64,000 bases of DNA from Belnapia rosea. GTDB taxonomy: Bacteria > Pseudomonadota > Alphaproteobacteria > Acetobacterales > Acetobacteraceae. Below are positions 26,378 through 34,942 of this stretch, piece by piece (the stretch's first letter is position 1; each line of letters starts with the position of its first letter). The stretch is taken from positions 62,001-126,000 of the forward strand of contig NZ_FMZX01000005.1 in NCBI RefSeq assembly GCF_900101615.1. The letters are read 5' to 3'. Position numbers and translations under genes: made by a program. Below the pieces are notes generated by a model, which searched no databases, was not told the DNA's origin, and saw only the letters and a program-made list of their open reading frames with translations.

Positions 26378-27370
26378 TCACCCGTCGGCGCGGATGTTGT
26401 TGGCGCGCACGACCTCGCCCCAGCGGGCATGGTCGCGGCGCATCGTCTCGCCCAGCGATTCGGCCGTGCCGCCGCCCGGCTCGTCGCCCTGGCTGGTGAT
26501 GCGCTCGCGCACCGAGGCATCCTGCACCGCCGTGTTCAGCGCCGTGTTCAGCCGCGCGACGATCTCCGGCGGCAGGCCGGGCGGGCCGAACAGGCCGATC
26601 CAGGCGGTGAAGGTGTAGTCCGGCAGGCCCTGCTCGGCCGAGGTCGGCAGGTCCGGGAAGGCCGGGATCCGCTGCGTGCCGGTGGACAGCATGCCGCGGA
26701 TCTGCCCGGCCCGCAGGAAGGGCGCGACCACCGAGGCGGCGTCGCACATGATGCTGAAGCGCCCGGCGATGAAGTCCTGCATCGCCGGCCCGCTGCCGCG
26801 ATAGGGGACGTGCTCCATCGGCGGGTTGCCGATGCGGTTCTTCAGCATCTCCATCGCCACATGGGAGAGGCTGCCGGCGCTGGCCGAGCCGTAGTCCACG
26901 CCATTCGGCTGGGTCCGCGCCCAGGCGGCGAATTCCTGCGGCGTCTTCGCCGGCACGGAGGGGTGCACGCAGAGGACGAGCGAGGATTGCAGCATCAGCC
27001 CGACCGGCGTCAGCCGCAGCGGGTCGATCGTCATCCCCTGGAAAGTGTGCGGGTTGATGGTCAGCGGGTTGGCGTTGCCGGCCAGCAGCGTGTAGCCGTC
27101 CGGCCGCGACCGCAGCACCGCATCGGTGCCGAGATTGCCGCCGGCGCCGCCGCGGTTGTCGATCACCACGCTCTGTCCGAGCGCGGCGGAGAGGCCGGGC
27201 TGGAGGATGCGCGCGGCGAAGTCGGTCTGCCCGCCCGGCGGGAAGCCGACCACCACGGTGATCGGCCGGTTCGGATAGCCGCCCTGCGCGATGGCCGGGG
27301 TGGCGAGGCCGAGCCCCAGCATCCCCGTCAACGCGCCGCGGCGCGAAGGGCCTTGCCCAATGGTCGTCAT
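26378..27370 (-). CDS. Bug-family tripartite tricarboxylate transporter substrate-binding protein
   Basis: A 330-residue periplasmic binding protein. RRGALTGMLGLGLATPAIAQ is a twin-arginine-like or Sec signal. The Bug fold shows YPNRPITVVVGFPPGGQTDF, QSVVIDNRGGAGGNLGTDAV and PFLRAGQIRGMLSTG, the carboxylate-binding loops of TctC proteins. These deliver carboxylic acids to TctA/TctB permeases; none is encoded here. The gene lies 53 nt downstream of the enolase-superfamily gene on the same strand, so the ligand is probably the substrate of that enzyme. Confidence 0.92.
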   Translation of the reverse strand: MTTIGQGPSRRGALTGMLGLGLATPAIAQGGYPNRPITVVVGFPPGGQTDFAARILQPGLSAALGQSVVIDNRGGAGGNLGTDAVLRSRPDGYTLLAGNANPLTINPHTFQGMTIDPLRLTPVGLMLQSSLVLCVHPSVPAKTPQEFAAWARTQPNGVDYGSASAGSLSHVAMEMLKNRIGNPPMEHVPYRGSGPAMQDFIAGRFSIMCDAASVVAPFLRAGQIRGMLSTGTQRIPAFPDLPTSAEQGLPDYTFTAWIGLFGPPGLPPEIVARLNTALNTAVQDASVRERITSQGDEPGGGTAESLGETMRRDHARWGEVVRANNIRADG

Positions 27371-27423
27371 CGAGGCGCCTTTTCAGTCATGTTGGTGGCG
27401 GCGCTTGTACAGGGCGGCGCGAT

Positions 27424-28533
27424 CTATTCCAGTACCGCGATGCGCTTCCGCTCGATCAACTCGAAGTCGATCGCGGCGCCGAGGCCCGGGCCCTCCGGGG
27501 CATGCACCAGCCCGTCCGGCCCCACCGTGATGTCCTCGGCCAGGCCGTATTTGTGCGCCCCGTCCGGCAGCAGCACCTCGAAGTAGCTGGTGTTGCGGAT
27601 GGCGCAGCAGACATGCAGGTTCGCCACGTTGTTGAGGCTGTTGCCGCCGTGATGCACCTCGTAGTTCATGCGGAAGGCCTCGGCGAGGTGGGCGGTCTTC
27701 ATCAGGGTGGTGATGCCGCCCTTCACCGCGACGTCGCCGCGCAGGTAGTCCGTTGCCTGCAGCATGATCCAGGGCGCGTAGCTCTCGAGCCCGGCCGCCG
27801 GGTATTCCGTGGCGACGATCGGGATGTCGAGCTTCTGCCGCAGCTTGACGTAGCTGGTGATGTCCTGGTCGTGCAGCGGGTCCTCGTACCAGAGGAAGCC
27901 GAGCTCCTCGATGGCGCGCCCGACGCGCATCGCCGCCGGGAAGTCGTAGCTCCAGGTGCTGTCGAGCATCAGCGTGTAGTCCTCGCCGACCGCCCGGCGC
28001 ACCGCCTCGCAGACCTTGATGTCGGTCCGCCATTGCTGCGGCGGGTGGATCTTGTAGGCGGCCCAGCCGGTGTCGCGGAAGCGCACCGCCTCCTCCGCAT
28101 AGGCCGCGGCGTCGGGCAGGATGGCGGAACTCGCATAGGCCGGGATGCTGTGCCGCGTCGTCCCGAGCAGCCGGTGGATGGGCATGCCCGCCGCCTGGCC
28201 GGCGATGTCCCATAGCGCCACGTCCACCGCGCCGATCGAGCGTACCGAGACGAGGCGGGACCAGGGCCAGAGGGCGGCGTTGAGCCTCTCGCGGTCGAGC
28301 GGGTCCTGGCCCATCAGCAGCGGCTTCAGGTAGCGGACAAGGCCCGGCCCGTCATTCGCCGCGGTATGCGTCGCGGAGCCGAGGAAGGCATGGCCGGTGA
28401 TGCCGGTATCCGTGCGGATCCGCAGCAGGCCGAGGGCGGAGCTGCCCGACTCCAGCCGGCTGGAGGCGTGGTACTTGGTCGGCGGGATGCCCTCCCAGGC
28501 GAAGAGCGTCAGCGAGACGTGGTCGATCTTCAT
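27424..28533 (-). CDS. Mandelate racemase/muconate lactonizing enzyme family (sugar-acid dehydratase-like)
   Basis: A 369-residue enolase-superfamily enzyme. It has an N-terminal capping domain (residues ~1-130) and a barrel with AAYKIHPPQQW (KxH/K position), MLDSTWSYDF (metal Asp), LWYEDPLHDQD (Glu), PIVATEYPA (Glu) and NYEVHHGGNSLNN (general-base His). The set fits Mg2+-dependent abstraction of the proton alpha to a carboxylate, as in acid-sugar dehydratases. The start has GGAAGG at a good distance. Just upstream are two palindromic repeats, then a divergent Bug gene. It heads an operon with the Bug protein at 26378. Confidence 0.9.
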   Translation of the reverse strand: MKIDHVSLTLFAWEGIPPTKYHASSRLESGSSALGLLRIRTDTGITGHAFLGSATHTAANDGPGLVRYLKPLLMGQDPLDRERLNAALWPWSRLVSVRSIGAVDVALWDIAGQAAGMPIHRLLGTTRHSIPAYASSAILPDAAAYAEEAVRFRDTGWAAYKIHPPQQWRTDIKVCEAVRRAVGEDYTLMLDSTWSYDFPAAMRVGRAIEELGFLWYEDPLHDQDITSYVKLRQKLDIPIVATEYPAAGLESYAPWIMLQATDYLRGDVAVKGGITTLMKTAHLAEAFRMNYEVHHGGNSLNNVANLHVCCAIRNTSYFEVLLPDGAHKYGLAEDITVGPDGLVHAPEGPGLGAAIDFELIERKRIAVLE

Positions 28534-28560
28534 CGGCGTTTCCTTCCCGGTGGGGAAGGT

Positions 28561-28666
28561 TAGAGCATGATCGCCGCAGGCTGGAACGGCCGGAGGCGTG
28601 AATCATGCGACGCAACAACAGGCTGGGGCGTGATCCGCGATCCGGAGATTGCGGATCACGCCCCAG
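28561..28666. repeat. Two adjacent REP-like palindromes
   Basis: Element 1 begins TAGAGC: GCATGAT (28565-28571) pairs with ATCATGC (28602-28608), and CGCC/GGCG extend the stem (28572-28575 with 28595-28598, TGA bulge). Element 2 has perfect 16-bp arms, CTGGGGCGTGATCCGC at 28623-28638 and GCGGATCACGCCCCAG at 28651-28666, around a 12 nt loop. They occupy the space between two divergent genes, so a plain terminator is unlikely. The form resembles repetitive extragenic palindromes. Confidence 0.75.
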
Positions 28667-28737
28667 GCAAGCGGCGGCGGATTTGTCATCTGCGCCCCGC
28701 CGGACGAGCATGGCCGCAACGATGGAGGAAACCGACC

Positions 28738-29718
28738 ATGCCGATCGCCCGCCGTGCCGCGCTCGCCCTGCCGCTCGCTGCCCTGGGGAGGCCGGCCGCG
28801 GCCCAGCCCTGGCCGCCCCGCCCGCCGCGCCTCGTGGTGCCCTATGCGCCGGGTGGGCTGACCGACATCCTGGCCCGCGCCCTCGCCGCCGGCCTCGGGG
28901 CGCAGCTCGGCCAGCAGGTTGTGGTGGAGAACCGGCCGGGGGCGAATACCATCATCGGCGCCGGGGCGGTGGCCCAGGCGGCGCCCGACGGGCTCACCCT
29001 GCTGATGGCCAGCGGCGCCAGCACCGTGCTGAACCCGCTGCTCTACCGCCAGCTGCCCTATGACGCGGCGCGGGACCTCCTCGTGGTCGGCATCGTGGTG
29101 GAGACGCCGCTGGTGATGGTGGTGCCGCCGGGCCTGCCGGTGCGGAGCGTCGCCGAATTCGTCGCCCATGCGAAGGCGCGGCCGGATGGGGTGAACTACG
29201 CCTCGGTCGGCCTCGGCAACCCCATCCAGCTCGCCGCCGAGCTCTTCGCCATGGGGGCCGGGGTGCCGCTCACCAATGTGGTTTATCCCGGCAGCGCCCC
29301 GGCGCTGCTGGCGCTGACCGCGGGCGAGGTGCAGGTGATGTTCGACGTCATCGGCACCTCCCTGCCGCAGATCCGCGAAGGGCGGCTGCGCGCCCTGGCG
29401 GTGACGACGCGCGAGCGCCTGGCCGTGCTACCGGATGTGCCGACCATCGCCGAGAGCGGCCTGCCGGGCTATCAGGCCACCACCTGGTTCGGCATCGCCG
29501 TGCCGCGGGCGGTGCCGGAGCCGGTGCTCGCCCGCCTGCGCACCGCCCTCGCCGCGGTGCAGCAGGAGCCGGAATTCGTCCGCCGCTTCGCCGATCTCGG
29601 CCTCGCCGTGCAGCCGCCACTGGAGGCGGCCGCCATCGAGGCCTATCTGGCGGAGGAGCGCGAGCGCTGGGGCGGCGTCATCCGCGCCAAGGGGATCTCG
29701 CTCGGCGCCGCCCCCTGA
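28738..29718 (+). CDS. Bug-family substrate-binding protein
   Basis: A 326-residue TctC-type binding protein. The signal peptide is ARRAALALPLAALGRPAAAQ. Family motifs are PRLVVPYAPGGLTDILAR, QQVVVENRPGANTIIGAGAV and LRALAVTTRERLAVLPDVPT, then SGLPGYQATTWFGI. It binds a carboxylic acid in the periplasm. It is divergent from the MR/MLE gene and convergent with the next Bug gene (24 nt gap). No TctAB partner is present. The ATG at 28738 is picked because the frame upstream crosses the palindromic repeats. Confidence 0.9.
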   Translation: MPIARRAALALPLAALGRPAAAQPWPPRPPRLVVPYAPGGLTDILARALAAGLGAQLGQQVVVENRPGANTIIGAGAVAQAAPDGLTLLMASGASTVLNPLLYRQLPYDAARDLLVVGIVVETPLVMVVPPGLPVRSVAEFVAHAKARPDGVNYASVGLGNPIQLAAELFAMGAGVPLTNVVYPGSAPALLALTAGEVQVMFDVIGTSLPQIREGRLRALAVTTRERLAVLPDVPTIAESGLPGYQATTWFGIAVPRAVPEPVLARLRTALAAVQQEPEFVRRFADLGLAVQPPLEAAAIEAYLAEERERWGGVIRAKGISLGAAP

Positions 29719-29742
29719 CGCCCAGGCCCATGATCCCTTGGC

Positions 29743-30732
29743 TCAGTCGAGCTGGATGTTCGCCTTGCGGATCACCTCGCCCCAACGGGCGATCTCCTGG
29801 TTGATGTGGGCGGCGAATTGCTCCGGCGTGTCGCCCACCGGCTGGGCGCCCTGCTCCTCGATCTTCGCCCGCACCGCCGGGTCCCGCACGATCGCCTGCA
29901 GCTCCTGAGACAGGCGCTGCACGATCTCCGGCGGCATGCGGGCGGGGGCCTGGATGCCGAACCAGGCGGTGGCGTCGAGGCCCGGATAGCCGGCCTCATG
30001 CGTCGTCGGCACATCGGGCACCGCCGGGCTGCGCTCGGCCGTCGTCACCGCCAGGGCGCGGACGCGGTTGTCGCGGATATGGCCGAGCGAGGAGGGCAGG
30101 TTGTCCACCGCCATGTCCACCCGGCCGGCGATCACCTCGGTCAGCATCGGGCCCGAGCCGCGGAAGGGGACATGCACCAGGTTGATGCCGGCCACCTGCT
30201 TCCACAGCTCGCCGGTGAGGTGCAGGCTGGTGCCGTTGCCTGAGCTGGCGATGGTCAGCCCGTCCCGCCGCTGCTTGGCCAGGGCCACCGCCTCCTGCAG
30301 GGTCTTCACCGGCAGTTGCGGGGCGGCGATGATCACGTTCGGCACCGCCGCGATGTTGGAGACGGCGGCGAGGTCCTCCGGCTTGTAGGGCATGGTGTTG
30401 CGATACAGGCCGTAATTGATGGCCGCCGTCCCGATCGTCGTCATCAGCAACGTGTGGTTGTCGGTGGACCTGGCCACCGCCTCGGCACCGATATTGCCGC
30501 CGGCGCCGGGGCGGTTCTCGACGACGACGGACTGGCCGAGTCGCGCGGTCAGCGGCTCCACCAGGAGGCGCGCGACGATGTCGGTGGTGCCGGCGGCGCT
30601 GAAGGGGACGATGATCCGCACCGGCCGGTTGGGCCAGCCGGCCTGCGCCAGGGCCGGACGGCCGGGCAGGATGGTGAGGGCGGCGGTGCCGAGGCTGGCA
30701 CTGAGCGCGGCGCGACGTGTGATGGCAGGCAT
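29743..30732 (-). CDS. Bug-family substrate-binding protein
   Basis: A 329-residue TctC-type binding protein. The signal region is ITRRAALSASLGTAALTILP...ALAQ with a twin Arg. Core motifs are NRPVRIIVPFSAAGTTDIVA, QSVVVENRPGAGGNIGAEAV, VRALAVTTAERSPAVPDVPT and AGYPGLDATAWFGI. The ATG at 30732 is preferred over one 4 codons upstream because GGGGAAG lies just before it. It is divergent from the NAD-dependent epimerase gene across ~230 nt. The ligand is unknown. Confidence 0.9.
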   Translation of the reverse strand: MPAITRRAALSASLGTAALTILPGRPALAQAGWPNRPVRIIVPFSAAGTTDIVARLLVEPLTARLGQSVVVENRPGAGGNIGAEAVARSTDNHTLLMTTIGTAAINYGLYRNTMPYKPEDLAAVSNIAAVPNVIIAAPQLPVKTLQEAVALAKQRRDGLTIASSGNGTSLHLTGELWKQVAGINLVHVPFRGSGPMLTEVIAGRVDMAVDNLPSSLGHIRDNRVRALAVTTAERSPAVPDVPTTHEAGYPGLDATAWFGIQAPARMPPEIVQRLSQELQAIVRDPAVRAKIEEQGAQPVGDTPEQFAAHINQEIARWGEVIRKANIQLD

Positions 30733-30960
30733 GGTCTTCCCCATTTGGCTCAGGCGGGCTCGTGATCCCGCGTCTCGTCCCGTGCGGCTCGGCAAGCCCG
30801 AACGCGCATGGCCGCCCTTGTATCCAGCCATTCGTTCCTGGTCGAACCGGCCAGGCCCCCGCGCCCGGGATCGTGCGCGGCCGCCGTTCGAAACAATGCG
30901 GCTTGGCCTGCACCCCGCATCGCGCTTGGATGGCGCCCAAGGAAATCGGGAGAGAGACGC

Positions 30961-31992
30961 ATGGCCGCATCGGTCCCCATCGCGGGCAACCGCTTCGCCA
31001 TCATCGGCGGCGCGAGCCTGGTCGGCTCCGCCACCGCCGGTGAGCTTTTGGACCATGGCGCGGCGGAGGTCGTGCTGTTCGACAATTTCGCCTTTGGCTC
31101 GGATGCCGCCATCGCCCATCTGAAGGACCATCCGCGCCTCCGCCTGGTGCGCGGCGACGTGATGCGGATGGCCGACCTGCTGCGCGCCACCGAGGGCCTG
31201 GCCGGCGTGCTGCAGCTGGCTGCCTACATGACCCTGTCGATGGACCGCGACCCCTGGAGCGGGCTCGACGTCAATATCCGCGGGGTGCAGAACGTGCTGG
31301 AGGCCTGCCGCGCCAATGGCGTGCGGAAGCTCGTCTTCGCCTCCTCCAACGCCACCTACGGCTACGGCCCCGGCGTCGCCGGCGAGCTGGTGGAGGACAC
31401 GCCCTTTCATTCCGCCGGCGCCCCGCCGGCGGCCATCCTCTACGGCGCCAGCAAGATCATCGGCGAGCAGCTCTGCCGCGACGCCTACCGCAAATGGGGC
31501 CAGGACTATGTCGTGCTGCGCTACAGCACGGTCTATGGCGAGCGCCAGCACTACCGCGCCGCCAATGCCCTCTACATCATCGAGACCATCGACCGGCTGC
31601 GGCGTGGCGAGGCGCCGCAGGTCTTCGGCGACGGCTCGGAGACCAAGCATTTCGTCTATGTCGGCGACCTGGCGCGGGCCAACCGCATGGCCTTCGAGAG
31701 CGGGGCGACGGATGTGGCGGTCAACACCTCCGGCCCCGCCCCGACCACGACGCTCGAGCTGGTGCAGCTGGTGACCGAGCTGCTCGGCGGCGGGAAGGCG
31801 CCGGAGTTCATCGGCGCCGAGCCGGGCAAGGTCCGCCTCACCTCGGGCGGCGCCTTCCGCATCGCCCATGAGGCGGCGAAGGCGGCCATCGGCTGGGCGC
31901 CGGAGGTGGACATGCGCGAGGGCCTTCGTCGCCTCATCGCCTGGCGCGATGGAAACGAGGGGCGCAACAGCAACGAGGAGCGCGGCGCATGA
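30961..31992 (+). CDS. NAD-dependent epimerase/dehydratase
   Basis: A 343-residue extended SDR. Rossmann motif FAIIGGASLVGSATAGEL (GxxxxxG, slightly changed), RGDVMRMADL, catalytic FASSNATYGYG (Ser/Thr position) and YGASKIIGEQL (Tyr-x-x-x-Lys), then VLRYSTVYGERQHY. It probably oxidises, epimerises or dehydrates a nucleotide sugar or free sugar acid. The stop overlaps the following Bug gene by 4 nt (ATGA, 31989-31992), so enzyme and binding protein are made together. This hints at a soluble catabolic substrate rather than cell-wall synthesis. Confidence 0.88.
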   Translation: MAASVPIAGNRFAIIGGASLVGSATAGELLDHGAAEVVLFDNFAFGSDAAIAHLKDHPRLRLVRGDVMRMADLLRATEGLAGVLQLAAYMTLSMDRDPWSGLDVNIRGVQNVLEACRANGVRKLVFASSNATYGYGPGVAGELVEDTPFHSAGAPPAAILYGASKIIGEQLCRDAYRKWGQDYVVLRYSTVYGERQHYRAANALYIIETIDRLRRGEAPQVFGDGSETKHFVYVGDLARANRMAFESGATDVAVNTSGPAPTTTLELVQLVTELLGGGKAPEFIGAEPGKVRLTSGGAFRIAHEAAKAAIGWAPEVDMREGLRRLIAWRDGNEGRNSNEERGA

Positions 31993-32954
31993 GCCTTACC
32001 CGGCGTACCCTGCTGGGGGCGGGCCTCGCCACCCCCGCCCTCGCCCCCTCCCTCGCCCAGACCGCTCGCTACCCGGAGCGGCCGATCGAGATCATCGTCG
32101 GCTTCACCGCCGGCGGCGGCACGGATCTCGATGCCCGGAGCTATGGCCGCGCGCTGGAGCAGCGACTCGGCGGCACCGTCGTCATCACCAACCGGCCCGG
32201 GGCGGGGGGCGAGCTGGCGCTCGGCGCCGTGGCCCGCGCCAAGCCGGACGGCCATACCCTCGGCACCACCAACTATCCCGGCCTGCTCACCATCCCGATC
32301 GAGCGGCAGGCGCAGTTCAAGCTCGACGACTTCGCCCCCATCGCCAACCTGGTGACGGACCCGAGCGCCATCACCGCCCATGCCGACGGCCCCTACCGCA
32401 CCCTCGCCGATGTCATCGCCCGGGCGAAGGCGGAGCCGGAGCGCATCACCTACGCCTCGCCGGGAATCGGGACGGACGACCACCTGCAGCTCGTCCTGCT
32501 GCAGGTGGCGGCCGGCATCCGGCTGAACCACGTGGCCTTCCAGGGCGACCCGCAGCTGCGCACCGCCGTCCTCGGCAAGCAGGTCGACCTGATGGGGCTC
32601 AACCTCGGCGCCGTTACCGCCGCGCCGCAGGGCTTCCGCATCCTCGCCCAGGCCGCGGCCCGGCGCAGCCGCTTCGGCCCCGAGGTGCCGACGCTGACGG
32701 AACTCGGCTTCCCGATCACCATGGCCTCGGAGCGCGGCATCGTGGCGCCCGCCGGCACGCCGCCTGCCATCCTCGCCCGGCTGCGCGAGGCGACGGCCGA
32801 CATCGCCCGCGACCCGGATTTCATCCGCGCCCTGGAGGACCGCTTCACCGAGCCCGCCTATGAGCCCGGTCTCGCCTGGTTCGACCGGCTGCGCCGGCAG
32901 GAGGCGGACTACCGCGGCCTCTGGCAGCGCACCCCCTGGGTGCAGCGGGGGTAG
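31989..32954 (+). CDS. Bug-family substrate-binding protein
   Basis: A 321-residue TctC-type binding protein, translationally coupled to the epimerase. The signal is LTRRTLLGAGLATPALAPSL-AQ with twin Arg. Family motifs are YPERPIEIIVGFTAGGGTDL, GTVVITNRPGAGGELALGAV and the C-terminal FGPEVPTLTELGFPITMAS. It captures the substrate that the epimerase or the neighbouring pathway uses. It is the fourth Bug protein within 7 kb; no permease is near. Confidence 0.9.
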   Translation: MSLTRRTLLGAGLATPALAPSLAQTARYPERPIEIIVGFTAGGGTDLDARSYGRALEQRLGGTVVITNRPGAGGELALGAVARAKPDGHTLGTTNYPGLLTIPIERQAQFKLDDFAPIANLVTDPSAITAHADGPYRTLADVIARAKAEPERITYASPGIGTDDHLQLVLLQVAAGIRLNHVAFQGDPQLRTAVLGKQVDLMGLNLGAVTAAPQGFRILAQAAARRSRFGPEVPTLTELGFPITMASERGIVAPAGTPPAILARLREATADIARDPDFIRALEDRFTEPAYEPGLAWFDRLRRQEADYRGLWQRTPWVQRG

Positions 32955-32975
32955 TGCAGCGGGGGGGGTAGGCGG

Positions 32976-34349
32976 TCAGCGGGCGGACCAGACCCCCCGC
33001 CGCACCGAGGCCGCGGTGATCAGCCCATAGGCGCTGATCCCGAGCGCCACGGCGACGAACTGGCCCTGCAACCCGAAGCCCAGGATGTCCGAGAGCAACC
33101 AGCCGCCGCCCACCGCCAGGACGACGCGGGTCACCGCCGCCAGCACCGGGCCGGCCATCCGCCCCGCGCCCATGCTGGCGAAGTAGAGCGCCATGCCGAC
33201 GCCGAAGCCCGGCAGCGCGAAGCCGATGACCGACAGCGCCTGGGTGGCGATGGCGACCACCTCCGGGTCCCGGCTGAAGGAGGCGGCGGTGAAGCCCGGC
33301 GCCACCGAGACGAAGACGCCGACCACCAGCGTGACGGCCAGCGCCATCAGCGCCCCGGCCCAGGCGGTGCGCCGTGCCGTCCCCCAGTCGCCCGCGCCGA
33401 CCGAGCGGCCGACCAGCGCCGTCAGCGCCGAGCCGACGCCGAAGGACAGCGGCACCATGAGGAATTCGATCCGCGCCGAGACGCCATAGGCCGCGACCGC
33501 CACCGGCCCGTAGGCGGCGATGCGCGCGGTCACCAGGATGGTGGCGAGGTTGGCGATCGTCGCCATGGCGCAGGCGACGAGGCCGACCGAGAGGATGCGC
33601 CAGAACAGCGCCGCCTGCAGCCGGACGCGCAGATCGGGCGTGAAGCCCGCGCCGCCGCGCAGCACCACCACCGCCATGCCGATGCTGGCCGCCGCCATGC
33701 TGATGGCGAAGGCGATGCCGATGCCCGCGAGGCCGAGGCCCGCCGGCTCCATCAGTACCCAGGCCAGCGGCGGGTAGGCGATCCAGCCGAGCAGCAGCAC
33801 GCGCGAGGCCAGCGCATGCCGCCCCCCGCCGCGCAGCACGGAGGCGAGGGTGTTGGCCATCCAGGCCGGGACGGCGCCGGCGCCGAACAGCCAGGCGCAA
33901 TAGGACGCCGCGGCCGCCGCAGCCTCCGCCCCGCCGATCAGGCCGAGGATGGCGTGGGAGAAGCCGGCCAGCACCAGGGCGAAGAGCAGGCCGAAGCCGA
34001 GCGCGATGACCAGCGCATGCACGACCAGCGTCGAGGCCTCCTCGCGCCGGCCGGCGCCGAGCGCGCGGGCGATGGCGGAGACCACGCCGCCGCCCATCGC
34101 CCCGGTCGACATCTGCTGCATCAGCAGGGCGAAGGGCAGCACCACCGCCCAGCCGGCCAGCGCCGCGGTACCCTGGCGGGAGGCAAGCCAGGGCTCCGCC
34201 AGCTGCGCCGCCGATTGCAGCGCGGCGATTGCCGTGGTCGGCGCCGCCAGCGCCCAGACACGGCGGAGCAGGATGCCGAGTGGGGCCGGCGAAGGGGGTG
34301 CCGCAGCGGCCAAGGGGGTGGCGGCGAGGGCCGTGGTGCCATCAGCCAT
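32976..34349 (-). CDS. MATE-family multidrug efflux transporter
   Basis: A 457-residue inner-membrane protein with about 12 hydrophobic segments in two similar halves, typical of MatE (PAGLGLAGIGIAFAISMAAA; MVPLSFGVGSALTALVGRSV, a recognisable family stretch before the second half). MATE pumps export cationic drugs or secondary metabolites using H+ or Na+. The start (MADGTTALAATPL) overlaps the end of the HxlR regulator gene by 8 nt, so the two are one operon, with the regulator first. Inducible efflux controlled by the HxlR protein is the natural reading. Confidence 0.9.
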   Translation of the reverse strand: MADGTTALAATPLAAAAPPSPAPLGILLRRVWALAAPTTAIAALQSAAQLAEPWLASRQGTAALAGWAVVLPFALLMQQMSTGAMGGGVVSAIARALGAGRREEASTLVVHALVIALGFGLLFALVLAGFSHAILGLIGGAEAAAAAASYCAWLFGAGAVPAWMANTLASVLRGGGRHALASRVLLLGWIAYPPLAWVLMEPAGLGLAGIGIAFAISMAAASIGMAVVVLRGGAGFTPDLRVRLQAALFWRILSVGLVACAMATIANLATILVTARIAAYGPVAVAAYGVSARIEFLMVPLSFGVGSALTALVGRSVGAGDWGTARRTAWAGALMALAVTLVVGVFVSVAPGFTAASFSRDPEVVAIATQALSVIGFALPGFGVGMALYFASMGAGRMAGPVLAAVTRVVLAVGGGWLLSDILGFGLQGQFVAVALGISAYGLITAASVRRGVWSAR

Positions 34350-34827
34350 GCTCGGCCTCCTCCAGGCGGGCGCGGAGGCTGCGGCCGGCGCCCGGCCCGG
34401 CCAGAACGCGGATATCCTCGAGCCGCAGCGGCACACCGCTGGAGGACAGCAGCGGCGGGCTGCGCACCGGCTGGCCCGTGGCCCGCTCTTCCAGCACCAC
34501 CGGGGAGCCTTCTGGCCCGACCATCCAGCGATCCGCCCAGGCCTTGAGGGCGAGGAAGACGGGGAAGACGTCCCGCCCCTTCTCGGTCAGACGGTACTCA
34601 TGCCGCGCGCCGCCGGCCGGGACCCGCTCGATCAGCCCATGGCCGGCGAGGTCACGCAGCCGGGCCGAGAGGATGTTGGGCGCGATGCCGAGGTTGCGCT
34701 CGAACTCGTCGAACCGCGTGGTGCCGTAGAAGCATTCGCGCAGCACCAGCATGGACCAGCGCTCGCCGAGCACGGCCATGGCGCGCGCGATCGGGCAGCG
34801 CATCTGGGTGAAATCGGTGCGGCCCAT
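34342..34827 (-). CDS. HxlR-family transcriptional regulator
   Basis: A 161-residue winged-helix regulator of the HxlR/MarR group: CPIARAMAVLGERWSMLVLR (family start with Cys), YGTTRFDEFERNLGIAPNIL, SARLRDLAGHGLIERVPA and HEYRLTEKGRDVFPVFLAL. HxlR proteins respond to electrophiles, metals or redox signals, often through a single conserved Cys, present here near residue 11. It overlaps the MATE gene. Two 13-bp palindromes begin 19 bp upstream and are the likely autoregulatory operators. Confidence 0.92.
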   Translation of the reverse strand: MGRTDFTQMRCPIARAMAVLGERWSMLVLRECFYGTTRFDEFERNLGIAPNILSARLRDLAGHGLIERVPAGGARHEYRLTEKGRDVFPVFLALKAWADRWMVGPEGSPVVLEERATGQPVRSPPLLSSSGVPLRLEDIRVLAGPGAGRSLRARLEEAEHG

Positions 34828-34846
34828 GGCGGGGATTCCCTATGAC

Positions 34847-34882
34847 TTGCATCATGCAAGCATTCCGGCTTGCATGATGCAA
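34847..34882 (-). promoter_or_regulatory. Paired HxlR-type operators over the promoter
   Basis: TTGCATCATGCAA (34847-34859) and TTGCATGATGCAA (34870-34882) are each perfect 13-bp palindromes about one central base. Their centres are 23 bp apart, close to two helical turns. Together they form a 16-bp perfect inverted repeat with a 6 nt spacer (34846-34861, 34868-34883). On the minus strand two TTGCAT hexamers are 17 nt apart, the -35/-10 spacing, so binding would cover the promoter of the regulator-efflux operon. Confidence 0.75.
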
Positions 34883-34942
34883 GCAGCTTCCCGGCAACGG
34901 CCTTCGCTCAGCGCAGCGCATCGCCTGTCACATACCCTCACC

